Of a stretch of 64,000 nucleotides of DNA, positions 45,477-58,607 are shown piece after piece. Position numbers and translations under genes: made by a program. The stretch's first letter is position 1, and every line of letters begins with the position of its first letter. Below the pieces are notes generated by a model. The model saw nothing but the letters and a program-made list of their open reading frames with translations. It was not told where the DNA came from and did no database searches. Origin of the DNA: Xenopus tropicalis. Taxonomy: Eukaryota > Chordata > Amphibia > Anura > Pipidae. The stretch lies in assembly GCF_000004195.4 (NCBI RefSeq), contig NC_030680.2:147687045-147751044 (forward strand). Reading direction: 5' to 3'.

Positions 45477-45505
45477 GGCAGACAGACAGACAGACAGACA
45501 GACAT
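45477..45505. repeat. (CAGA)n microsatellite
   Basis: gcagacagacagacagacag, about 7 units. Confidence 0.85.
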
Positions 45506-45907
45506 GCAAGGGACATACATACATAATTATATAACAGAGTATGAGTGAAAGTAACAGGATAGGAACTTTCCAGATTGGATGGTGTGAGATAAAAGAGGCT
45601 GAAAGGAAAATGTCAGTAAGAATAATACAGTAATACTCGTCGGCAGGCTGGCACCTTCTGACCCAGTTATTGGCTTGTGTTTCTTATGCTTTGCTGGATT
45701 CAGTACAGAACCAGGATATCCTATTCCTTTAGAGCCGGGGCCCGGCCAGCACACCCTGAGCCGACAAGGAAGCACAACCGTATTTATCAGTGTTTGGCAA
45801 TGGGGGTTTATTATAGTGTGACACTAGCCAATAGGAGAGTGGGATTCTGGAATTTAGTGCCCACAGTTGGGCCGTTATCACTTACATTTTTATTTTTATA
45901 TTCTCAG

Positions 45908-45976
45908 ATCTGAGTTGTGTCGGTGCAAAGTGTGCCGGAGCGGAGCGTCTGTGCCCTTATCCTATTGGGAAGAACC
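45908..45976 (+). other. fam3d: 5' UTR part of the fam3d start exon
   Basis: The exon begins after a strong acceptor (tttttatattctcag, AG at 45906-45907) and continues into ATG 45977 (AGAACCATGC). The acceptor means at least one non-coding exon lies upstream. Confidence 0.65.
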
Positions 45977-48900
45977 ATGCGGTGTGCGGGTAATGAGCAT
46001 TCTGGTTTCATAGATGGAACTAAGAACTAGCGGGTAGCACAGGTTGCAAAAAATAAATAAAATAAACTCCAAAGGGTCCCTGTACCAACGGGAATAAAGG
46101 TCCTGATACACGGGCCGACTGTAGCTGCCGATATGACAGATCCGGCAGCTAATCGGCCCGTGTATGGGCACTAGCGACGGGCCTACCCGACCGATATCTG
46201 GCCGGATCAGGGACCGCATCGGCTCGTTGATGTGGTCCCCAAACCAACTGCACCTATACCCGTCGTTATAAGTCGATTGTTTGGCCCCAGTGCCAAATGA
46301 CCGAGTTAGCCTGGATTCCCCCAATATCGCCCACCCATAGGTGGGGATATCGGGAGAAGATCCGCTCGCTTGGCGACATCACCAAGCGAGCGGATCTGAA
46401 GGAGTATGGGCACCTTTAAGATGGTCATGTACAGGCCAAGGGAAGGGTCCGGCCAATGGGCCTGCCTGACAGATATGTGGCTAAACAGATATCAGTTGGG
46501 CACCGGTCCAGACTGGGATTCAATGTAGGCCCCGGTATTCCCAGTACACAGACTGACTATGGCACCTTACAGCCCCCCTGGCATTTGCCAGAACCCACAG
46601 ATTGCCAGTCCGGGCAGGTTTAAAAATCCATTGAGATGAGAACTGCACTGGCACATTGATGCTATCCCAATCTGATCTCTAGGGTGGGCTTTGCTCTGTG
46701 ATTCTATCATTGCCCCTGGGCCACTGATCGGATCAGCGCGGACGTCTAAATTGTGCTGAGATGTGTTTATTTGCTGCCCTCTCCTAACAAGCAGATCTCG
46801 GGGGGTATCTCCACCTTTACTGTCATTCTCAAGCAGCATTGTGAGGTTTGGGCACTTGGGCAGAACACAGCTGTGAGCCCATTGGAGGATATTCTGCTGC
46901 TAAGCAAGTAATCCATATGGCAGAATCATCCCTCCATCCAGGTTTGGATGATCAAACAATCACATGGACCAAATACATATGTTATAGACTATTTCCCTGC
47001 CCCTGCTTAGCATAAGCCCGCCCCCGAGCTTCCAAAATGGCCACACAGCATGCGTTCCTGCTGTTACACAGATACAGAAATCCCAGAATATATACCTGCA
47101 GCACTGACCTATAGCAACATTTTAGAGTTTTCATCCTGACACAGTTTCCCTTTAATATACAGCAGCCATTATAAGGATTCTAATGGTTCTACTTACCCTG
47201 TTCATCACGTGGTATTTTGCCAAGCAATTCTACCCCAGTAAAGTCGATATGAAGAGTCTGAGGGCATTATTCGGTAAGAAAAAAATCTTATATTATTGTA
47301 ATTTGTGCAGTGGGGGAAGTGGTGTTATGTTATTACTCAGATACTGGGTACAGAACTTGGGTAAGACGTTCTCTCTATGTTCTCTCTTATGTACAGCATA
47401 CAGTGCACAAGCTTCTCCTGGAGTGTCTCACTGTAGTACCTGTAGGGTCTCCTGGATTGTCTCACTGTAGTACCTGTAGGGTCTCCTGGATTGTCTCACT
47501 GTAGTACCTGTAGGGTCTCCTGGATTGCCTCACTGTAGTACCTGTAGGTTCTCCTGGATTGTCTCACTGTAGTACCTGTAGGGTCTCCTGGATTGCCTCA
47601 CTGTAGTACCTGTTGGGTCTCCTGGATTGTCTCACTGTAGTACCTGTAGGTTCTCCTGGATTGCCTCACTGTAGTACCTGTAGGGTCTCCTGGATTGCCT
47701 CACTGTAGTACCTGTTGGGTCTCCTGGATTGTCTCACTGTAGTACCTGTAGGGTCTCCTGGATTGCCTCACTGTAGTACCTGTAGGTTCTCCTGGATTGC
47801 CTCACTGTAGTACCTGTAGGTTCTCCTGGATTGTCTCACTGTAGTACCTGTAGGGTCTCCTGGATTGCCTCACTGTAGTACCTGTTGGGTCTCCTGGATT
47901 GTCTCACTGTAGTACCTGTAGGTTCTCCTGGATTGCCTCACTGTAGTACCTGTAGGGTCTCCTGGATTGTCTCACTGTAGTACCTGTAGGGTCTCCTGGA
48001 TTGTCTCACTGTAGTACCTGTAGGGTCTCCTGGATTGCCTCACTGTAGTACCTGTAGGGTCTCCTGGATTGTCTCACTGTAGTACCTGTAGGGTCTCCTG
48101 GATTGTCTCACTGTAGTACCTGTAGGGTCTCCTGGATTGTCTCACTGTAGTACCTGTAGGGTCTCCTGGATTGTCTCACTGTAGTACCTGTAGGGTCTCC
48201 TGGATTGTCTCACTGTAGTACCTGTAGGGTCTCCTGGATTGTCTCACTGTAGTACCTGTAGGGTCTCCTGGATTGTCTCACTGTAGTACCTGTAGGGTCT
48301 CCTGGATTGTCTCACTGTAGTACCTGTAGGGTCTCCTGGATTGCCTCACTGTAGTACCTGTAGGGTCTCCTGGATTGTCTCACTGTAGTACCTGTAGGGT
48401 CTCCTGGATTGTCTCACTATAGTACCTGTAGGGTCTCCAGGATTGTCTCACTGTAGTACCTGTAGGGTCTCCTGGATTGTCTCACTGTAGTACCTGTAGG
48501 GTCTCCTGGATTGCCTCACTGTAGTACCTGTAGGGTCTCCTGGATTGTCTCACTGTAGTACCTGTAGGGCCTCCTGGATTGCCTCACTGTAGTGCCTGTA
48601 GGGTCTCCTGGATTGTCTCACTGTAGTACCTGTAGGGTCTCCTGGATTGTCTCACTATAGTACCTGTAGGGTCTCCAGGATTGCCTCACTGTAGTACCTG
48701 TAGGGTCTCCTGGATTGTCTCACTGTAGTACCTGTAGGGTCTCCTGGATTGCCTCACTGTAGTACCTGTAGGGTCTCCTGGATTGCCTCACTGTAGTACC
48801 TGTAGGGTCTCCTGGATTGTCTCACTGTAGTACCTGTAGGGTCTCCTGGATTGTCTCACTGTAGTACCTGTAGGGTCTCCTGGATTGTCTCACTGTAGTA

Positions 48901-51900
48901 CCTGTAGGGTCTCCTGGATTGTCTCACTGTAATACCTGTAGGGTCTCCTGGATTGTCTCACTGTAGTACCTGTAGGGTCTCCTGGATTGTCTCACTGTAG
49001 TACCTGTAGGGTCTCCTGGATTGTCTCACTGTAGTACCTGTAGGGTCTCCTGGATTGCCTCACTGTAGTACCTGTAGGGTCTCCTGGATTGTCTCACTGT
49101 AGTACCTGTAGGGTCTCCTGGATTGTCTCACTGTAGTACCTGTAGGGTCTCCTGGATTGTCTCACTGTAGTACCTGTAGGGTCTCCTGGATTGTCTCACT
49201 GTAGTACCTGTAGGGTCTCCTGGATTGCCTCACTGTAGTGCCTGTAGGGTCTCCTGGATTGCCTCACTGTAGTACCTGTAGGGTCTCCTGGATTGTCTCA
49301 CTGTAGTACCTGTAGGGTCTCCTGGATTGTCTCACTGTAGTACCTGTAGGGTCTCCAGGATTGCCTCACTGTAGTACCTGTAGGGTCTCCTGGATTGTCT
49401 CACTGTAGTACCTGTAGGGTCTCCTGGATTGCCTCACTGTAGTACCTGTTGGGTCTCCTGAATTGTCTCACTGTAGTACCTGTAGGGTCTCCTGGATTGT
49501 CTCACTGTAGTACCTGTAGGGTCTCCTGGATTGTCTCACTGTAGTACCTGTAGGGTCTCCTGGATTGTCTCACTGTAATACCTGTAGGGTCTCCTGGATT
49601 GTCTCACTGTAGTACCTGTAGGGTCTCCTGGATTGTCTCATTGTAGTACCTGTAGGGTCTCCTGGATTGTCTCACTGTAGTACCTGTAGGGTCTCTTGGA
49701 TTGTCTCACTGTAGTACCTGTAGGGTCTCCTGGATTGTCTCACTGTAGTACCTGTAGGGTCTCCTGGATTGTCTCACTGTAGTACCTGTAGGGTCTCCTG
49801 GATTGTCTCACTGTAGTACCTGTAGGGTCTCCTGGATTGTCTCACTGTAGTAACTGTAGGGTCTCCTGGATTGTCTCACTGTAGTACCTGTAGGGTCTCC
49901 TGGATTGTCTCACTGTAGTACCTGTAGGGACTCCTGGATTGTCTCACTGTAGTACCTGTAGGGTCTCCTGGATTGTCTCACTGTAGTACCTGTAGGGACT
50001 CCTGGATTGTCTCACTGTAGTACCTGTAGGGTCTCCTGGATTGTCTCACTGTAGTACCTGTAGGGTCTCCTGGATTGCCTCACTGTAGTACCTGTAGGGT
50101 CTCCTGGATTGTCTCACTGTAGTACCTGTAGGGACTCCTGGATTGTCTCACTGTAGTACCTGTAGGGTCTCCTGGATTGTCTCACTGTAGTACCTGTAGG
50201 GTCTCCTGGATTGTCTCACTGTAGTACCTGTAGGGTCTCCTGGATTGTCTCACTGTAGTACCTGTAGGGTCTCCTGGATTGTCTCACTGTAGTACCTGTA
50301 GGGTCTCCTGGATTGTCTCACTGTAGTACCTGTAGGGTCTCCTGGATTGTCTCACTGTAGTACCTGTAGGGACTCCTGGATTGTCTCACTGTAGTACCTG
50401 TAGGGACTCCTGGATTGTCTCACTGTAGTACCTGTAGGGTCTCCTGGATTGTCTCACTGTAGTACCTGTAGGGTTGGTGCCCCCTGCTGGCTAAACTAAA
50501 TATTGTCTTGACTACTTTCAATTCAAATAAATGTCTATATACTGAATATTGTGACATTTATATTCTATATATATAAGTATATTTTAAATGGGTCCCCAAG
50601 TGCAGGTAAGTGACAGCAGCCCAGAGTATGTGTTGGGAATCGGCAGCAAAGGAGATGGGGGGCTACTGGGGGCATCTGTTGACATTTTGCCCAGCTCAGG
50701 CCAGAAGAAGGGCTCATTAGGGCAGGTGGGCACTATGCTCCAATGACTCCTGGTTGGTCGCACGTCGGCACTGGCGCTTCTGTAATGACTTATGTATCAG
50801 GGACACTACTGTCATTTATTGCCTCTCTGTCATTTCCAGCTGTCACCTCACTACCTCAGTCTCTGCAGTCTCTTTAATGTGTTTTCTTAATGTATACACT
50901 GTACATTTCTATAGAAACCTGCTGTGCAAACCTAAACAAAATGGGAAAGGCTGACCCCACCCCGCCCCTTTAATACAATCCTCGCATTTATTCATAGTAA
51001 CAAAAATCTGACACGTTTGGGGTTATTTTTCATTACAGATAATGAAGTTGAAGAGGCGCCAGGTGAGTAAACTCTGAGTAAATTCAAAGTAAACACTGTA
51101 AGTGAATTCACTCTGTGTATCTGTTTGTTTCATTAAATCTGAACCTTGAGACCCAGACAGGTAAGGTTGCTAAATGCCACTGGTGCAGCTACCAATCAGA
51201 TCTCTGCATTCATTTTCAAGCTTGTAGTAGGCTGATCAAAACTAAGCACTGAGTGGTTGCTATTGGTAGCTGCCCTGGTATCATTTAGCACCTATGTGAG
51301 CACATACGCGCTAAAAGCTCCACTATACTCTCACCTTTGTCCCTGGATATTTTTAAAAACCAAGGTTTGGTTCAGCTTGTAAGACACACCCATCAGTCAG
51401 GAGTTTGTTTTTAATGGGTCAGTTACTATAGCAACCAGGCAGCAGCTAAAGACCAGGCCACATTGGGCTAATCCAGATATCTGACCTCCATGGTAAAGAT
51501 CAGCTCAAACAGTACCCCCATGTAGACCCGCCAAGGGTAGGTCCATATCTATGGCCAATGTAGCCCTCGTCCAATGGGATCCTCCAGTCAGCCTGGACGA
51601 TTCGCTATGTATTTGTGTTGCTGCCGTTACTTTTAATCATTCGGATTATTAATTTATTTCTTAGAAAAGAAGAAAGTCAAGTACAGCTGCGGGAATGAGA
51701 AACCCTGCCCGGGCGGCCAGTTTGCGTTTAAAATCATTAGCGGCGCCGGCAATGTCGTCGGACCATCTATTTGCTTTGACGACTCTATGTGAGTGTTGCC
51801 CCTGATTCCCAACCTGTAACCCTGATGAGGGGAATAGTATCATTCAACCAATGAGTGATTTGCTAATACGCATGGTACCTAGCATAAATGGTAGCACACA

Positions 51901-54900
51901 GGCTAGAAATATGTAAATAGTAATTGCAGTGTTTGGCCACTAGAGGGCATGGGAACAATTCTAGAAATTTGAGTTGAGGATTATATCAAATGTGACAGCC
52001 CCAGGGGCAGGTGTGCATCATGGGAAAGGGATCTACTGGAGAAGCCAACTGATAGAAGAACTACAGGCAGCACCCAAGTGAGTAGGGAAGGGCGAGTGGC
52101 TTTGCGGAGTCAGGGCAATGTGCACGGGCAGCTCTAGCCCCACAGAGGGGTGAGTGGGAATAGCTGCCCAATGGATAACCCATCAGTTTGGGTTTGAGTG
52201 AGTCGGACAGGGCAGTGATTGGCCCAAAGGGTGTTGGAGACCCATCAGAGAGTGAGGGGAATGTTGAGTCAGGTCCCTGGTTGGACACTGAAGGCTGATG
52301 GCAATGGTGGGAGGAAGAACACTAAGTGCCAGTCTGTAACTGGAAGTTGCAGACATTTTTGCTGTCAGATTCCTGTTCCTATAAATGTCTGGATTACTGG
52401 CTATTGTGTAACCCTTAACTTTCCACTCAGGACTAGTTCCCACTTAACTGGTGTAGAGCACTGGTTCCATTAGACTCTCAGTCTCGGCTGGGCCCTTGCT
52501 GTATATATATGCGGAGAAAGGGAGAGGTGTAGCAGAACCGTACCTCTCAGCAGCACAAACAGGATCTCTGGGTGCCAGAAGTTTTCCGACCCCAGGAATA
52601 CATCCTGCCCAGGTATTCAGGTTACAGGTACCAGGACTTCCTAAAATCAGATAGAGGGGGAAACTAATAGGGGGGTTCCCCAAAGCAGTAGGGGACTTAA
52701 CCCTATGGGTCCCTGCTATTGTTACCTGAACCCTGGTCTCTGAAAGCAATAAATATAGTTTACTGACAACTCCCAGTACCCTTGTTCTAGTTCCTGTGTG
52801 TTAAGCGTAACTGGAAGGTATTACTGCCTACAGGCTTTAATGGTTTGTGATGAGTGAAAAGTAAATATCGTTACTGGCGCTGAGAGAGCGCGGCGGGGAG
52901 TCAATACTGGCCAGTAGGTAAATACAGAAACTCTGTGTGTGTCTGGGGGAGTATTTGCAGTGCAGGTATGGGAATGCTCGGGACCTGGGGTTTTCCAGAT
53001 AAGGGATTGTTCCGTAATTTGGATCTCCATAACTTAAGTCTGCTAAAAATTATTCAAATATTGAATAAACCCAATAGGGCTGTTCTGCCCCCAATAAGGG
53101 GTAATTATATCTTAGTTGGGATCAAGTACAGGTACTGTTTTATTATTACAGAGAAAAGGGAATCATTTAACCATTAAATAAACCCAATAGGGCTGTTCTG
53201 CCCCCAATAAGGGGTAATTATATCTTAGTTGGGATCAAGTACAGGTACTGTTTTATTATTACAGAGAAAAGGGAATCATTTAACCATGAAATAAACCCAA
53301 TAGGGCTGTTCTGCCCCCAATAAGGGGTAATTATATCTTAGTTGGGATCAAGTACAGGTACTGTTTTATTATTACAGAGAAAAGGGAATCATTTAACCAT
53401 TAAATAAACCCAATAGGGCTGTTCTGCCCCCAATAAGGGGTAATTATATCTTAGTTGGGATCAAGTACAGGTACTGTTTTATTATTACAGAGAAAAGGGA
53501 ATCATTTAACCATTAAATAAACCCAATAGGGCTGTTCTGCCCCAATAAGGGGTAATTATATCTTAGTTGGGATCAAGTACAGGTACTGTTTTATTATTAC
53601 ATAGAAAAGGGAATCATTTAACCATTAAATAAACTTAGTTAGATGCCTATTGTTTGTAACTTGCAGTTGAGCCGATCAAATTCTATTTATTTCATGGGTC
53701 TCTTGTTTATAAAGAATGTATTTTGTTTCTGATTTGCAGCATAATGAGCAGTATAAAAAATAACATTGGGAAAGGACTGAACATCGCGCTAATAAACGGT
53801 AAGTGATATTTTATTGGCACGGGGCAACTGTAGCCACTACTCCTGCCTGTCTGCTATTCACACAGGGAATTCTATGTCTGGAAGAAAGTAAAATCAAATA
53901 TATTGTAAAACTTGTTCATTCCTATAATATGTTTGGGGGGCTTTGTGCCTATATAAGATCATAATCTCATGTTTCTCGCTTGTACAGGTTTCAATGGGGA
54001 TCTGATCAAAATAGCGTCCTTTGATATGTATTCTGGAGGTAAGTGGCTTTATATTGTCAGATAAATCAGCTTGTTATGCTGGGGTTAGTAAGGATTTGGG
54101 CCAAGGTATTTGATACTAAGGTTTGCTGGGCCTAGTAATGTACATGGATAGGTAAATGGCTACAGGATTGTGTACAGAGGCTGGGGGTCAGTTGTACGGT
54201 AGGTTCTCTATTGGGTCCACTTAGGGTTCTGCATTGAGTCCACTTTAATCTTACCATTAATGACTTAGGGGAGTGGATTATGAGTAATGTATCAGTGTTT
54301 GCAGATGATACAAAACTCTGCAGCCCAATTAATTCTATCCTAGATATTGCATTACTGCAGCAGGATCTTGGCAAACTGGCAATCTGGGCAGCTAAGTGGC
54401 AGATGAGATTTAATGTGGATAAATGTAAGGTCATGCACCTGGGGGGTAACAATATGCCCCCACTTATACCCTTAATGGGACTGCACTAGGCAAATCCATA
54501 ATGGAGAAGGACCTTGGAGTCCTTGTAGATAATAAACTTGGCTGTAGCAAGCAATGCCAGGCAGCAGCTGCAAGGGCAAACAAGGTTTTGAGCTGTATTA
54601 TATGGGGTATAGATTCACGGGAGGGGGGGGTTATTCTTCCCCTTTACAGAGCGCTGGTAAGGCCCCATCTAGAATATGCTGTTCAGTTTTGGTCTCCAGT
54701 GCTCAAACGGGACATTATTGAGTTAGAGAGGGTCCAGAGAAGGGCAACTAAGCTGGTAAAGGGTATGGGAAGTCTCAGTTATGGGGAAAGGCTGGCCCAG
54801 TTGGGTCTGTTTACACTGGGGAAGAGGCGCTTAAGGGGGGATATGATAACTATGTATCAGTGTATTATTTACCAGTAGGTGAGGGCACCGATTCCGATTA

Positions 54901-57900
54901 GTATAAAGGAGGTTCAGTCTAAATATTCATAAATTTGGATTTGTTACTGTGAGAGCTGTGAGGTTGTGGGATCCCCCCCTGAATCAGTACTGGCTGATAC
55001 ATTAAATAGGTACAAGAAGGGGCTGGATGGATAAGAAGGGTCTGTCAGTTAGTTGCATTTGAATCAGACATGTGGGCTCACAAACTAACTGACAGTTACG
55101 TCCCATGTGGCCCCCCCTAAAGTCACTGACTAACTAAGAGGTTAGAGAGCTGAAAGCAGGAAGTAGTGTTCTGGCTATTATGTTAGACATCTGCCCACTC
55201 CAGCCTTTATAGATTACATTTTTGCACAACTAACTATATTGCAAATATTTTTTATTTTGCGCAGTCTGTCTGATTTTACACTGAACTGTTCCTTTAAAGT
55301 GGTGCAATTTTTCTAAAACCCTTAAGCTGAATTTTCTCTTTTGTCAAAGACGTGGAACCGCTTGTGGATTTTTTAAAGTCTGTGACGGACGGAACGCTGG
55401 TGTTTGTCGCATCTTATGATGATCCGAGTTCAAAGTAAGTATCAGAACCAAGACTGGAGAATATTATCTTGTACAAATACAGGCTAGTAATGCTTAGGGG
55501 TCGGCCATGTTGCCCTGTGACTGAGGCACCCTACTGTTTGGCCCTAAATAATCACCAAAGTATTGCTAGAAGCAGCTAGAGTGGGACATTTGTACCAAGC
55601 TGAAGTAGGAAATTGCATTGTGATTGGTTGGAGTCACTACTGTTTGGCCAAAACCCCTCCCCTGAGGAACAGGAGGAAGTATATATTGTCAGCAGTGGTT
55701 TGTACAGAAAACAAATAACAGAGTTCCACTGATTTCCTTCAGGCTGAATGATGAAGCCAGGGCTATATTTGCAAGCTTTGGGAGCAGTTATGCAGAAAAA
55801 CTATACTTCCGGGACGCCTGGGTCTTCGTGGGAGTTAAAGGGACAAGTGCCAAGAGCAAATTTGAACAGGTAATTTGTGTGCCAATCTGTGCCCCGTACT
55901 GGAATAAAAAAGCGTGTTATATGAGTTTGTTCCATGGGTACAGCACCCCCAGCTGTGTATAACCAGTTGCTAGGCCGGCTATCAGTAAGCCTGCAGTGAA
56001 AGACATGGTGCTACAGTGCCACCTACTGGCTGTTTTAAAGAATGAAATTCCAGCTCATTTTCTGTGCAGTGGTTCCATTAATCAAAATAATATATCATTA
56101 TTATTATTATTATTATTATTAACATTGATTTATAAAGCGCCAACATATTCCACAGCGCTGTACAATAATAATATGAGTTATAATGAAACTGTATTTGTTT
56201 GGGTGTTTTCTGTTTTGACTCCCCAGAGGAATTTTGTGTCCCCAACCTTGGTCAAGAGTTAGACTCCTGTTTATCAACAACTAAATCTTGCCCTTGTCTA
56301 TACTGTACCTTTATACCCGGCCCACTAGCTGTACCACTAGCCATACCGCTGTACCACTAGCCATATAGTTGGCCCACTAGCCATACCCCTGTCTGACTAA
56401 CCATACAGCTGTCCCACTAGCCATATCGCTGTCCCACTAGCCATATCGCTGTCCCACTAACCATATCGCTGTCCCACTAACCATATAGCTGTCCCACTAG
56501 CCATACCGATGTCCCACTAACCATACATCTGGCCCACTAACCATACAGTTGGCCCACTAGCCATACCGCTGGCCCACTAGCCATACCGCTGGCCCACCAG
56601 CCATACCGCTGTCCCACCAACCATACCGCTGTCCCACCAACCATACAGCTGGCCCACTAGCCATACCGCTGTCCCACTAACCATATAGTTGGCCCACTAG
56701 CCATACCCCTGTCCAACTAACCATACAGCTGTCCCACTAGCCATATCGCTGTCCAACTAACCATATAGCTGTCCCACTAGCCATACAGCTGGCCCACCAA
56801 CCATACAGCTGTCCCACCAGCCATACTGCTGTCCAACTAATCATACAGCTGGCCTACTAGCCATACCGCTGGCCCACTAGCCATACCGCTGTCCAACTAA
56901 CCATACAGCTGGCCCACTAGCCATATAGCTGTCCAACTAACCATATAGCTGTCCTACTAGCCATACCCCTGTCCAACTAACCATATAGTTAGCCTACTAG
57001 CCATACCCCTGTCCAACTAACCATACAGCTGTCCCACTAGCCATATCACTGTCCAACTAACAATATAGCTGTCCCACTAGCCATACAGCTGGCCCACCAA
57101 CCATACAGCTGTCCCACCAGCCATACTGCTGTCCAACTAACCATACAGCTGTCCCACGAGCCATATCGCTGGCCCACCAACCATACAGCTAGCCAACCAG
57201 CCATACCGCTGTCCAACCATACAGCTGTCCCACTAGCCATATTGCTGTCCTACTAGCCATATAGCTGGCCCACTAGCCATATAGCTGGCCTATCCGTTTC
57301 TCTGTCCCACTAATTATACAGCTGGCCCACTAGCCATTTTGCTGTCCCACTAGCTATATCACTGTCCCACTAGCCATTTCGCTTTCCCTCTAGACATACA
57401 GCTGGCCCACTAGCCATAAAGCTAGCCCACTACACAAAAAAAAACAGACAGCAAACATTCAACCCCATCCAGATTATCATACATCAACTGTCACTATTGT
57501 AAGTTAAAAAGGTAAAATTACCCCCAGTGCAGAATGTAATGTACAACATCAGGGGATGGTACCATAGAGTAATACATTCCTGCCATAATGCATTGGCTGA
57601 GTGCTCAGAGCATTAACCCCCAAACAGAACAGACTGCTGGGATTGGTGCTCTTCTAGGCTCACATGGTCAATGATTAAGGTCCAAAACATCGGTACAATT
57701 CCCAATGTATTGCCAACAAAGCAGCATTCCTTCCCAGAACCCCAGTGTAATTACTCCCCTAAATATTCTGCATAGGATTCTAGCTTTAGCCTAAAGGTGA
57801 CCAGCGGTCGCACGAAACATCGTCAGATCCGCCACACACCGTTCAGGGCTGAAATAGCAGATAAGGAGGTAGAAACAATAGGATTTCTACCTCCTTCTGC

Positions 57901-58249
57901 CGATTCAGCCCTGACGGCAGATTTTGGTCAGGCGCCTTCTATGGCGATATCGGTCGACTCGCCGACATGCCATACACGCACAGAATATCGTACGAAACGA
58001 GGTTTCATACGATATTATCGGTGCGTGTATGGCCAGCTTTACTTAGTAAATTGTGCATAAATGGGCTCTAGTTGTGCCTGTATATAGATTAGCTGAGGGA
58101 TACAATAGCCATAATACTGTTATTTATTAACCCCTGTCCCTATTTGTCCCTCCCTGCAGCACATCAAGAACAACAAGGAGACAAACAAATACGACGGGTG
58201 GCCGGAGGTGCTGGAAATGGAAGGCTGTATCTCCAGGGAAACCAACTAA
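45977..58249 (+). CDS. fam3d: FAM3-family secreted protein, FAM3D-like (9 coding exons, 227 aa)
   Basis: Coding exons: 45977-45989 (MRCA, phase 1), 47163-47273, 51039-51062 (24 nt), 51665-51788, 53740-53798, 53988-54038, 55350-55434, 55743-55869, 58160-58249 (stop TAA 58247-58249). All have GT-AG borders and matching phases; total 684 nt, 227 aa, close to the roughly 224-235 aa of this family. The N-terminus [20 protein letters not shown] is a hydrophobic signal/anchor. The mature part shows the four family cysteines (KYSC, KPCP, PSICF, EMEGC). Other family blocks are [59 protein letters not shown] and [32 protein letters not shown] and EMEGC favour FAM3D over the B/C paralogues. FAM3 proteins are cytokine-like secreted factors with a beta-beta-alpha globular fold; FAM3D is expressed mainly in gut. 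Its introns hold five minisatellites, a CR1 fragment and several MITEs. Confidence 0.9.
46085..46415 (-). mobile_element. Non-autonomous DNA transposon, family A, nearly complete, in fam3d intron 1
   Basis: The left end taaaggtcctgatac and the reverse complement of the right end taaaggtgcccatac match at 12 of 15 positions. The interior contains a stem (gatccgctcgcttggcgaca / accaagcgagcggatc) and the reverse complement of motifs at 28750-28830. Confidence 0.7.
47424..50475. repeat. 34-bp minisatellite, about 90 copies, in fam3d intron 2
   Basis: Unit gtctcactgtagtacctgta + gggtctcctggatt, with gcctcac, ggttctcc, gggactcc and tgttggg variants. It fills most of the 3.8-kb intron between the signal-anchor exon and the 24-nt exon. 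Confidence 0.97.
50476..51038. other. End of fam3d intron 2, no feature recognised
   Basis: AT-rich and non-repetitive apart from tatatatata near 50570. It ends in the acceptor ttattttttcattacag-type site at 51037-51038. Confidence 0.5.
51789..52962. other. Part of fam3d intron 4, no feature recognised
   Basis: No tandem array and no open frame with domain signal. Short minus-strand frames (52061-52749) lack any support. Confidence 0.5.
52963..53640 (+). mobile_element. DNA transposon with an internal 113-bp array (5 copies)
   Basis: The left part (gcaggtatgggaatgctcgg ... ctccataacttaagtctgct) is a common frog element end, also at 27432-27545. From about 53063 the segment aataaacccaatagggctgt + tctgcccccaataaggggta + attatatcttagttgggatc + aagtacaggtactgttttat + tattacagagaaaagggaat + catttaaccatta repeats with period 113 (53161, 53274 and onward). 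The array is an internal expansion of the element. Confidence 0.85.
54115..55065 (+). mobile_element. CR1-type LINE fragment (RT 3' half) in fam3d intron 6
   Basis: Conceptual translation gives [13 protein letters not shown] (F-ADD form of the RT active site), [59 protein letters not shown] and [11 protein letters not shown]. This order is typical of the CR1/L2 RT C-terminal half. Frames are broken (stop at 54487, ORFs 54280-54489 and 54501-54878), so it is inactive, and the 5' part is missing. It continues as degenerate sequence to about 55065. Confidence 0.88.
56095..56170 (-). mobile_element. L2-type LINE/SINE 3' tail, reverse orientation
   Basis: (tat)n then taacattgatttataaagcg + ccaacatattccacagcgct + gtacaat, the reverse complement of the tail at 20258-20330. 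Confidence 0.8.
56300..57430. repeat. 20-bp degenerate minisatellite (about 56 copies) in fam3d intron 8
   Basis: ccatacagctgtcccactag with many variants (atatcgct, ggccca, ccaac). More diverged than the other arrays, implying greater age. Confidence 0.93.
57785..58045. mobile_element. MITE with imperfect terminal repeats in fam3d intron 8
   Basis: Left end taaaggtgaccagcggtcgc; reverse complement of the right end taaagctggccatacacgca. Internal inverted repeats are ggaggtagaaacaatag / ctacctcc and tatcgtacgaaac / gtttcatacgata. Confidence 0.7.
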
Positions 58250-58607
58250 AGCCCCGGGATAATCTGCCCCACTTCCCTGGTTTCCAGCCTGCCCCGCCTG
58301 CCTTTATCATGAACTCTGCGGTGTGGCACAGGAGCTGACAATCTAAAGCGGCACAGGGACTCTAGGGTTCCTGCACCAGGGAATATGGTTTATAAACTGG
58401 GAATTGGACTTGTAAATGTTCTGCTGCTTATTTCCACTGATCGCCGGTCATTTCCCTGCAGTTCAGAGATGTCGCCATTGGCCCAGTAGAGTGTGAATGT
58501 GTAAGTGTATATATATTTATATATAATATACAGTTGGGTCATTTCCCTATGGGACCAAACTGTAAATGATATCCTTATAAACTGTGCTTAGTGATGTCAT
58601 CGGTTAT

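Noticed and set aside
47183..47470. 95-codon ORF read as a single exon
   Set aside because: It is fam3d exon 2 read through its donor (TTCG|gtaaga at 47274) into the 34-bp array.
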